Origin: Isoetes taiwanensis
Lineage: Eukaryota > Streptophyta > Lycopodiopsida > Isoetales > Isoetaceae
Direction of reading: 5' to 3'
DNA length: 64,000 bases
Assembly: GCA_021234155.1 (NCBI GenBank)
Contig: JAJEKV010000012.1
Span: 2,947,638 to 3,011,637, forward strand
In this document: positions 54,935 to 64,000 of the stretch, piece by piece
Numbering within the stretch: position 1 is the first letter of the stretch
How the letters are laid out: each line of letters opens with the position of its first letter
Translations under genes and position numbers: made by a program
The notes under the pieces: generated by a model
Told to the model about the DNA's origin: nothing
The model's input: only the letters and a program-made list of their open reading frames with translations
Database searches by the model: none

Positions 54935-57035
54935 ATGCTTTTGAAGAATAAGAATTTCAGGCCCCTGGGTGCTCAGGAAAAAAATGCCCGGCGGGAACTC
55001 ATCTGTGGTCATAATCTGATGTTGGCAAGGACCAGGCCCAACTCCTACAGCTGGACTGATAAAAGGGTTGCTCCTACCTTGTGTCTTCACGACAGGTTTT
55101 ATCTCTCCCGGAATCTCCTCGGAATTACAGTAATAGAGTGGTCAATTCGAAAGGGTTTACCCTTTTGACCACTATCCCCAACAGGTTGGTGATATTGGCC
55201 CTATATGGAGAAAAAAAAAACACATACTTCAAGCTTTGAATATCAGCCTTCTGGAGCAGGATGATTTCATGGATAAGCTGCAACAAGTCATCAACAGATA
55301 TCCTAAACCTGTAGGGGCTTCAGGCTGGATGTTTTGGTGGATCAAGGTTTCTAAAGCTATCAAGAATTGGCTCAAGGAGTGGGCAAAACCATTCACAAAA
55401 CGTAAATTGGCTTTTCCTTATAATTTAACGGATTCCCCAGAGATGAGAAGGATAACTTTCGAGGTGAAGTTGAGAGGGGGGAGATAAGAATTGCCAGAGG
55501 GATGGAAGCTAAAAGCCAAGATTCGAGAAATTAAGGATGATGGAAGATGTAGTTCTAAATTCTTCTTTGTCAAGGCAAAGGATAAGATTAAAAGGAACCA
55601 AATCTTTGCGGTTAAAGTGGGGGATGACTTCATCTCAGATGAGATTCAGATCAAAAAGGCTGCTGCTGAGCACTTTACCAACATCATGGACACTAATCAG
55701 GATAGCCATCAAGATATTATGGACAGATTCATCAATCTTCAGGCTAAGATTAGTAACGAGGATAATGCACATATGGATAGGCCATTCTCGAATGTTAAGC
55801 TTCTTCAGACTGCCAGAGAGATGGACAATGGCAAAAGTCCAGGGCCTGATGGCCTTCCTGTGGAATCCTACATCAAGGCTTGGCCTATCCTTGGTCCGCA
55901 TCATATGCATCGCCAAGGAGTTCAAAAAATCAGAAGTGTATGGATGCTAGGATAAATACCCGGCTTATTATATTGATTTCAAAGGTCGACATGCCTACCA
56001 CGTTCTCGGATTATAGAGCTATCTCCTTATCCAATGTAATTTACAAGCTCATTTCTGATCCTATAGCCAGGAGGCTTAAACCTCGCGGCCGATAAGATTA
56101 TCGCCTTCTTCTCGGTGCTAATCTTAAAGATAGGTTTATCCTTGACAATGTGGTGACAGCCATCCTGGGGCTGAGCTGGGCCAAGGACTCAAAGCAGGAT
56201 ATTGCCCTTATCAAACTCGACATTACCAAGGATTTCGACACTGTAAGTTGGAACTTCTTTTTTAAGTGTTGTAGGGCCCTGGAATTCTCAAATGAGGTAA
56301 TTCTTATCTTTAAAACCATCCTTATCAATTCTAGATCTTCGATCTTAATTAATGGGGAGTGTAGCCCCTTCTTCCCTTTGCGAAGAGGGGTCAAGCAAGG
56401 CTGCCCACTTGCCCCCTTCCTTTTCTTGATTATAATGGAGGCCCTTCGTGACAAGATGGAGAAGGCTAAAGGTTTAACCTTCATTTTGCAGATGGTACCT
56501 TTCTACTGGTCTCTATGGATCATCAATCTATCATTAACACTGGAGGACTTCAGGGCTGCCTCGGGTTGCAAGAATAATCCCATCAAATCAAAGGTTTTGG
56601 CTAGAGATCAGGTAAAAAGAGAGCAAACAGCTGCTCTCTTAGGCTGTAAGTATATCCTACCCACTAGTTCTTCTAAGATCTTAGGTATTCTATATGCTAT
56701 AAAGGGCAGTCCCTCTGATATCTGGAATGAAATTATTGAGAAGTTTTAGAGGAAATTGATAGTCTTAACTCTAAATACATCTTTAAGCATGGAAGGGCTA
56801 TTTATTGCGAATTTTATGTTCTCCTCTTCTCATGGTATCAGTCCTCTGTCATCGTGACCCCTAAGAGGGTCTCCTCCAAACTTCAGAGCATTATTGGTAG
56901 ATCCATTTCCTGCGGACAAAACAGAAGGTGTTGGACTCCATTCTCTATGGAGGAATGCTGCAAGAAGAAGATGTAGGGGAGCTTGGGGGTCATTAATATT
57001 GAGAAGCAGGGGTTAGCCCTTACTTCTAAGTACTA
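54935..57035 (+). pseudogene. L1-type LINE, decayed, cut at its 3' end by a gypsy element
   Basis: The endonuclease end (TRPNSYSWTDKR, RFYLSRN) is at 55030-55110. Reverse transcriptase motifs follow: MDNGKSPGPDGLPVE (about 55820), FSDYRAISLSNVIYKLI (about 56007), IKLDITKDFDTVSWNF (about 56208) and GVKQGCPLAPFLF (about 56387). The FADD motif is lost to a deletion after 56490. Many frameshifts are present. Sequence similarity to a LINE stops where the 81 bp hairpin and LTR begin. Confidence 0.8.
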
Positions 57036-57116
57036 TGACGACCATACGGATACACGACTATACGGGTATTCATATCATACGAATATTATACCCGTATGTA
57101 CAAAAGATGGTCGTCA
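57036..57116. repeat. 81 bp hairpin at the start of the gypsy LTR
   Basis: TGACGACCAT (57036-57045) pairs with ATGGTCGTCA (57107-57116), and the inner TATACGGGTA pairs with TACCCGTAT. It either opens the LTR or is a small foldback element. Its TGACG start and CGTCA end recall LTR termini. Confidence 0.65.
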
Positions 57117-57139
57117 CACAGATGCAAAAGGGTAGTTGC

Positions 57140-57202
57140 ACGGAGCAAGGTTTGAACTCACAACCTTCCAGTGGCAAGTCAAACACCTTCGTTAAGTGCC
57201 CT
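57140..57202 (-). other. tRNA-Gly-like sequence, antisense in the LTR
   Basis: On the minus strand the sequence reads as a partial tRNA: TTGCCAC in an anticodon-loop position (GCC anticodon) and GAGTTCAAACC in B-box position. The acceptor stem does not close properly, so it is not a working tRNA gene. It is more likely a SINE fragment or a retained tRNA-like segment. Confidence 0.45.
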
Positions 57203-57649
57203 TCCAGTATTTGTTAAAAATGTTCCCTCATGTTTTTCTCATATGCGGGGCTGTTTCCAGGAGGTTCTAGAATATTCTAGAGCCTACATGTATGCACGAC
57301 ACTTGGCATGATCTCATCCATTTTAGTGGTGCGATCCTGGCCGTCGGCCTATATATATAAGGAGGCATCTCCTTCATGTCGAACCATTCCGGTTCAACGC
57401 CAGTCTTGAGCCTTCTAGGCATCTGTCTCGTTTTCCTGCTTGCCTTTGAGCCATTGTACTCTTGATTCCTTCTGTTCATATATCAGATTCTTTACCCATC
57501 TTGGCAAATTTCTTTTCATTATTTCTTGCATATTTTCCTTGTTTTCAGCGTGGGTTCATGACGGTTTGAACCGGAATGCCTTCACGGTTCTTGCACCTTT
57601 CGATCCTAAGCATTTTTGCTCGTGACGGGTGATTTTATATCTATAGAAG

Positions 57650-60590
57650 AGGTTTCGACTTTATTACAGCCAGGTCCGAGAACTTGTTCAAGTATGCCCG
57701 GCCGATTCGCGGTTGGACAATAAAGAGCTTAAGGAACGTGTTGCTTCATATGGTTACGCTTCTAGTTCGGATTGAGGCTATCGAGCCTAAGATCAGCCCT
57801 GTCGAGAAGTTTGGCAAGACTCGCCCAAGTTCGTGGTTTTGAATCAGATCAAGCTTGTTCCAGCTCCACCCTCATAGATATCCCACGGCTCAGGAACAAG
57901 TTGAGCTGATTGGTTCTCTCCTCACAGGGCCAGCCCTAAGTTGGTTTGCTCCTTTATTAGAGAAAAAGAGTCCCAGAGTTGCAAGTTTTTCTTTGCTTTC
58001 ACCTGCAGAGCTTCGAGGCATGCTTTGGAGACACCGATCGTCAGCGCACAACAGTCACAAAACTTTGCAATCTAAGGCAAGGCTCTCATCCAGCTTCAGT
58101 ATACGCATCAGAATTTCGTCAAATTGTGGTAGATACTGCCTAGGATGATGTTGCACTTCGAGATTGTTTTGAAGGGATTACATGAGGATGTCAAAGATAT
58201 GTTGTTGTCTATGGAGGATCCTCGAGTTTTGGAAGAAGCCATCATTTGTAGTTCGATGTGATAATTGGCTCTTGAACGTGGGAAAGAGAGTGGTCGGGTC
58301 TTCTCAATCACACAAGCTTTGTAGCTCGTCCTCCCCGGTGTCATCGGTAGAATCCAACAAAATCAAGACCCACGAGCCTATGCAGTTGATCGGGCGGATT
58401 CGAGGACCTTTATCGTCCGCGTAGAAGCGAAGACGGAGAGAGGCTCACCTTTGCCTCTACCGTGGAGGAGCCGGACATATTGCTCGTGGATGCTCGCTGA
58501 AGCTTCCAAATCAGTAGAAAAACTTGGGGGGCGATCCGGTGTAGTAGGAGTCTCTCGTCGGCTGGCCTCCTTTTCTCGGACTCCTTCCACATTTCTTGAC
58601 ATGTTTATTCCGGTTGGATAAGGTCGGAAGGCATTCTTCACCCCTATATCATTGAAATCATAAGTTGGAGGATTGCAAGTGTTAGCGCAACTTGATTGTA
58701 GTGCAATTGCTTGCTTTATGGATAGTGTGTTCGCCAGTAAGCACGCCATCCCTAGAAGTAAAGTTGAGCATCCTGGTTCTGTCATAGTGATTGATGGATG
58801 GAGATCTCCTGGTGCGATCCGCAGAATGTCTTTGCGCCTCTTGGGTTTTGTTCGAAAGGGTTTCTTGTAGTATTTTCTTCAATCTCATTGCTAGCCCTCA
58901 TGACCACCGATTCAGCTGTTGTCACCGGCTTGGCTACTCCTGGTACTGATGACGAGTTGGCTAGCTCGAGCTACATAACCTGCAGATTGATTGGCGTACT
59001 AGATCATTTCGGTTTGCTGGTTCTAGCTCTAGTTCCAGTTCATCTGTAGATCAGGTCTCTACACCAACATCGACTTCGATCCATGTAGTATCGTGGGCCT
59101 CTGATTCCGTCCTTTTGTTGCTGTTTACGTTTCCATGTTACGATTCGACTCTTGCCTGCGGCTTCCAGTTCATGCCCCAGTTGACCATATTCTTGATGAT
59201 GTCCGGTTCCGGCTCCGGCTCAGTTTTTTGCTCTTGCTCCGATTCCGATTTACGCTCCCTACTTGATTCTTGCTTGATCCACGATTTCTGCTCCGGTTCT
59301 TGATCGATTCATGCTCCAATTCATGTTCCAGTTGCTCCTGCTCACCTTCATGTTTCCTATCACCTTTTTTGTAGAGGCTCCTTCATGCCCTCGGTTTTTG
59401 TATCTCCCGAAGATTTCTATTCGCGAATTTGATAAATCTAGAGGCAAGATTCAAATTCGGTGTTTGCAATCGGGTTCACCGTCGGCTAATTTTCGGCACC
59501 GGCGAAGTCTGCTCCAATGCTCCCAGATAAATATGACGACTTCCCTGATTTTTTTGACAAAGTCAAGGCCAGCAAACTCCCAGAGCATCGTCCATATGAT
59601 TGTCCTATTGATTTGTAGCCGGGGATAACGCCGCCATATGGTCCGATACATGGTCTATCTCTGTTGAGTTGAAGGTTTTGCGGATTATATTGAAGAGAAT
59701 CTAGCCACCGGCTTCATTCGACATTCTCGGTCCCTGGGAGCCCTATCTTCTTCGGTCAAAAAGAAGGATGATTCATTTATCCGATCGTTGATTATCATGG
59801 CCTCAATAAAATCGCAGATCTTTGAATCGCTATCCGTGCCTCTCGATCCCGAGTTGTTGGAACGACTCCAAGGTGCGTATTATTTTCACGAAGATTGATC
59901 TTGGGTACCTACAATCTTATTTGGATCGGGGAGGTTATGAGTAGAAAACAGTCTTTCGCTCGGTATGGCCATTTTGAGTACACAGCTTATGTCGCTGGAC
60001 TTATCAATGTCTCATTGTATTCCAAAGATATGGCCAATGATGTTTTAAGAGTTCTTAGACACTTTGTTATCATCTATTTGGATGATATTCTTATTTATTC
60101 TAAGACTCTCGAAGAACATGAGAGGCATGTTCGACGTGTCCTTCGAAGCGTGAGCATGGGTTATATGCCAAACTTGAGAAGTGTCATTCGAAAGGGGATA
60201 ATGTGGAGTTCCTTGGCTATCGTGATCACCCACATGGAGTCTCTATGGACCCAAAAGGTCACACTGTTTCGAGTGGCAAACACCTTCATCCGCTTCGAGA
60301 TGTTGGCGTTTTCTTGGGTTTTCCAATTTCTATTGGCGTTTCATTGGGATTATTCAAAGATTGTCCGGCCCTTTGACACGTCTCCGCAGTTAAGGACATG
60401 CCATTTGAATGGACTATGGAAGCGGAATCTGCTTTCATTACCCTGAAGCATGCTTTCCCCACTAACGGCGCCCGTTTCTTGCTCATGCAAATCCCTTTGC
60501 GCCCATATGTTGTCGGCGGATGCTTCTCGATTTTGCACTTGGTGGGATCTTGTCACAAGAGGGGACTTTTTGGCATACTATAAGATCTTT
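57650..60590 (+). pseudogene. Ty3/gypsy gag-pol remnant, Sushi/Tcn1-like
   Basis: Gag-like sequence lies at 57855-58150 (LTGPALSWFAPLLEKKSP). A degenerate zinc knuckle (GGAGHIARGC) is near 58460. A Ser/Pro-type low-complexity linker spans 59150-59340. The reverse transcriptase runs from 59515 (LPEHRPYDCPIDL) through DYHGLNKI (about 59795) to the catalytic FVIIYLDDILIYS (60064-60105) and SKTLEEHERHVRRVL. An FLGFSNFYWRF-like segment at about 60310 is in another frame. Stops and frameshifts occur throughout. No integrase or chromodomain was recognised and no second LTR was found. The HRPYDC word and the YLDDILIYS box point to the Sushi/Tcn1-type chromoviruses (inference). Confidence 0.75.
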
Positions 60591-60599
60591 TGAAGGCAA

Positions 60600-61160
60600 T
60601 GCTTTGGTGATGGAGGCCGGGAATAAATTATTAATCGCATATTTCTTATTAGCCGAATGGCTTTAGCTAAACTTGCTCTATATTAATCCCAAAACTTTCG
60701 TGGTTTAGCTAAACTCTACATATTTTTTCTTCCCATACTTTCTAGCGTTTAGCTAAACTTTTAACCCAAACATCATCCCAAAATTTCTATGATGTGGCAA
60801 ACAAAAATATTAAATGAATTATTATACTTTTTTTTTAAATGCTTCCCACTTATTTTAGTCATTTCTTTGTGAAAACATTCTAAAATAATGCTAACTAGCA
60901 AAATCTATGACTTTAGTTGAATTATAATGCTAGAAACCAAACTACTAATCATATATTTCTTATAAACTAAAATGATATTAGCTAAACTAGCCCAAAATTC
61001 ATTCTAAAAGTTTCTATGGTTTAGCTAAACAATACAAAATTTCACTCTTACTTTCTAGCGTTTGGCTAAAGAGCTCCAGGTTTGGTGCAGTCCTGAAAAA
61101 AGTTTCCCAATTTTTTCCATTTACTTTAGCCAATTTTTTTTCAGAAAAGTCGCCAAATGG
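60600..61160. repeat. AT-rich repeat with GTTTAGCTAAAC motifs
   Basis: Two related segments (about 60640-60800 and 60945-61080) share TTATTAATCGCATATTTCTTAT-like starts and TTTCTAGCGTTTAGCTAAA-like ends. GTTTAGCTAAAC is itself a palindrome. It may be a pair of MITE copies or one foldback element. Confidence 0.5.
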
Positions 61161-62525
61161 CTAAGTTTAGCCCTTAAATTATTCCATGATGGAGGCCAGC
61201 CACCAAACAAGGCATTGGTCTTGTGGAGCAAGCAAGAACAATATGGCGGGGCTTGACATATCTTAATTAAGCAAGAGAAGCATCTCATTATATTCCGCAA
61301 AGGAAGCTTAAAGCGAAGGAAGCATCTCCTTATGTTCGGAAGCTCAAATGGAAGAATTATTTGGATCAGACACTGGTTGACCAGGTATGGAATTGTATTC
61401 TTCAATAAGAGCTATGAAAAAATTGATGTTAGCATGTCAAGGGCCTGCTACAACAAAAAATACCGATGGAAGTTAATGTATGCAGGAGACATTACTTTCT
61501 TTGGACTGAAAATCCGCCTACACAGACTGGCATAGTTATGCTAAGTATTTACTTATTTGCATTCCTCCACTTATTTCAAAGCTAGTGTTTTTTCAAGGAT
61601 TATTTGCATTATGTTCTGTCAGGCTATGCAAATAGGATGTGTTCGCTCTCTTTTTTGTATAAATTAGAGTGATTTCTTTCCACACTCATTTGATCTTTTG
61701 GACAAAAGGTCTACATTAGGTGATCGATTAACAACCGAGAAGCCTAATGTACCTTTTGGCCCTTGCATCTTTACCCTTATCAGGCTAGTGATGTATTGGT
61801 TGGTTGTAGGTACGGGTTTCTCTTCTTAATATATTCTCTTTGTCCTATAAGTTTTAGGTGATTTAGAATTTGGTATTAGAAGATTGCCTTATTAAGGATT
61901 GACTCATGAAATTTAAGCGTACAAGTACATGGACTTGTCTACCTCGTTTGGAACATGTTACTTGTTTTGCAAGTCTTATGTTTGCACTTTAAGCAGCTGC
62001 TAAGGTACTTTGTTACTACTGTTTAATATATGGCCATTTTGGCTGAGACTTCCTGCAAAGGAGGTAATGGGTTCTCACATAATCCATTATAGTTTGTTGA
62101 CCTATTAAGTACTGGACCAAATGTCTAGTTTTAGCTAGCCGCATGCTTGTAGCTTAGTTTTTGAACCAAAGTTATTATTATCTTGCCGCTTTTTGTTTGG
62201 ATTGTAATAGGCTTCTATCTATCTTGATAAGTGCATGTCATATTAAGGAATATTCATGGTGTTTAAGTGATTTCAATGTGGATATAAGGATTTTGTTAGA
62301 AGTAGACTGGTTCCAGTATTTCATTACAAACAGAGATATGTGTATTCTCAAACTGGTTAAGGCACAACTGTGAAAAGGGATTTTCAATCTTATAGAACCT
62401 TGTTGGCTATCACTTTGCCATTTCCACCAGATTTGTAGCACTTGGAGAATGTTTTATATTACATATGTAGCGATCATAGTTTTTTTTAGCTTATCATGTT
62501 ACTTGCTACCATTTTCCACCATTTA
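61161..62525. other. Intergenic
   Basis: Short open frames at 61332-61535 and 62161-62373 have no recognised domain. No repeats are obvious. Confidence 0.45.
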
Positions 62526-62570
62526 GAATATAATAGAATAGAATAGAGTTTTTATCATCCACGGAGACTA
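62526..62570 (-). repeat. Retroposon 3' tail with TTCTA pentamers (minus strand)
   Basis: On the minus strand: GTCTCCGTGGATGATAAAAAC followed by TTCTA units. It belongs to the tail family of 21358 and 25586. The retroposon body should lie at higher coordinates. Confidence 0.65.
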
Positions 62571-64000
62571 ATTGGCCTATGGGACCCAAACAGGAGACGC
62601 AACAAGCATATTACTGTCCAGGTTAAAAAAGACCCCTCCCCACCCCGACGGGTTGTTTGGGGGAAAAACCGTGATAGGAATAGGTTTGTTGTCAAACTGT
62701 ACAAATACAAATATATATCATGGAAGTTAAAAATATGTACATGTATCGGTAAGTGCCCGAGGGACCAAGCTGATCTCTACGCGATCCATGATATCTTGAA
62801 GGTATGATCCCAACCTCCGATCTGGGAGCTCGTGGTTTCGGCATCTCATCACGGTGGCCGGCCAGGATCATTTCGGCTCAAAGATAACGTATCCCAATGT
62901 CGCCGATATTTACGATTTATTTATTATCGAGCTTTCTTGCCGGGATCATGGGGAAGCCTTTACATATCCTAGTAGTTTGTGCTAGCTTGCGACCTCTAGG
63001 CTTTTGGTGATGCAATAGAAGTCTTCAATGACTTTGAGGTTTTAGTACTATTCAAAGTTTACTTTGTAGTTAAGTTTCTTTTTACGTTGACAATGCATTG
63101 TAGGATGTCAATAGGAGGAGCATTGGCAGCTATTTCATCTGGCTTGATGAAATACAACTTCATGTATCCTATGGAGAGGATCTTCCAAGTGTGAATCGCG
63201 ATAGTGATATGTCGTAAACGCGTTTTTTTTCTCCAAACTACATTGTTTAGTTCAAACTGTATGAAGGAATTTGTAAGATCCCGATCCTAGTAAAAAATAT
63301 GTTATAACAATTGTTTTTGTTGATAATGGTTATGTTTGTAGATCGAACAAGGTTGGTAGTGAGATACCTGAGAAAGATCTACCTTTTGCTAAAGCAGTGC
63401 ACAGATATCCTATCAAGGTTAATGCCCCATTTGAATTTGTCTTGTGGAACAAAGGCAGGTTTATCAGTCGAAATGTTGGTTGAAATCCTGGTTATCAAAA
63501 TCATCTCTTTCTGGGTTCTGCCAAGAGCTAATATCCCTCGTTAACAGCAGGCTTTTGGATCGAAGCATTCTTGGCCATTGATTTATGCCATGTTATAGGG
63601 TATAACAAGCAAGCAAACTGTGAGGAGGTGCAAGCCGGCGTGCGATTCAACTTCCTAAGCCCGGCCGTCGCGTCTTTGTTGAACCTCGATAATCAATCCC
63701 TACTGACCCGTCGGACCTCTGATAACCCATTGTCAGCTTGCCGAACCTCTGATAATCCATCTACAGCCTGCCCAAACTTCTAATAATCCAGCTAGAGATG
63801 AGGAACCTTGCCTGCCTGGTTAAAGGGGATAAACACCCCTGCTTGTCCATTACCTTAGATAAAGGGGCTCGCCCCTCTGGACTTGCCCATTTATTTGAGG
63901 TAATGGGCTCTCAGGGATGTTTATCCCCTTTTTTTTGCTTGCTTAAAAATTCATATTCGAGGATGGACGTGATTGCAGCTGTTTATTAATCGCATAATTC
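62571..64000. other. Retroposon body or intergenic sequence to window end
   Basis: No domain was recognised on either strand. Short open frames (63311-63544, 63571-63783, 63798-63989) look spurious; the two last include a tandem CGGACCTCTGATAACCCAT/CGAACCTCTGATAATCCAT duplication near 63710-63790. The final TTATTAATCGCATA resembles 60628-60642. Confidence 0.4.

Larger units (their letters stand above)
57036..57650 (+). mobile_element. Probable gypsy LTR region
   Basis: It has promoter-like sequence typical of an LTR: the palindrome TTCTAGAATATTCTAGAG near 57265 and a TATA box TATATATATAA at 57350-57360. It precedes gag-like sequence. The right boundary and primer-binding site were not found, so the limits are estimates. 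Confidence 0.5.

Noticed and set aside
57340-57360. Promoter of a host gene
   Set aside because: The TATA box lies in LTR-like sequence ahead of gag, with no host coding region downstream.

Overview
The window is nuclear DNA of a land plant. The reasons are a 13-exon FKBP62/ROF1-type immunophilin gene with short GT-AG introns, Mutator-like, hAT-like, LINE and LTR transposons nested in one another, initiator-Met tRNA primer-binding sites and pentamer-tailed retroposons. The Ty3/gypsy relic near 60 kb has a reverse transcriptase resembling the Sushi/Tcn1 type, which hints at a non-seed plant such as a fern, lycophyte or moss. That is inference only. No bacterial operon, rRNA operon, CRISPR array or canonical tRNA gene was seen.

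Layout. 1-15.5 kb is repeat-dominated: a ~1.56 kb LTR family occurs at 1-1287 and 11838-13392 at the same site of a LINE, with foldback elements at 6.6-8.0 kb and a decayed hAT element at 8.25-10.9 kb between them. 15.5-16.9 kb is a broken spliced gene. 18.1-20.0 kb is a 5'-truncated L1-type LINE. 23.2-24.8 kb is a diverged LTR of the same family, with its PBS, on the minus strand. 27.3-27.9 kb is an unrecognised two-exon gene. 29.3-32.4 kb is the FKBP gene (minus strand), with a five-pentad heat-shock-element-like site upstream and one apparent frameshift.

34012-47117 is the main discovery: a 13.1 kb Mutator-like element (MULE) with a 57 bp perfect inner-to-outer terminal repeat and a perfect 9 bp target duplication (AAAGGATAT), inserted into ORF1 of a LINE whose remainder lies at 33.6-34.0 and 47.1-50.3 kb. 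It carries an uninterrupted transposase frame (43749-45917, minus), a captured C2H2 zinc finger/Ulp1-like gene, small accessory ORFs, and four arrays of a 14 bp motif (GGTTAATGTGGCCA) that also sits inside each TIR. The arrays point inward from both ends of the element.

Two 135 bp elements (49429-49563 and 50316-50450) have TG...CA ends and 5 bp target duplications, as solo LTRs do, but consist almost entirely of a tRNA-like cloverleaf with a perfect Pol III B box. I do not recognise this family.

51.5-54.4 kb holds a minus-strand gene that appears to join a coiled coil, a RING/PHD-like zinc cluster and an FCP1/SCP-like phosphatase-fold domain, with frameshifts. 54.9-57.0 kb is another L1-type LINE, cut by a Ty3/gypsy element (57.0-60.6 kb). 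The remainder is intergenic. Small indels are frequent, one of them in a homopolymer, so some gene breaks may be assembly errors.
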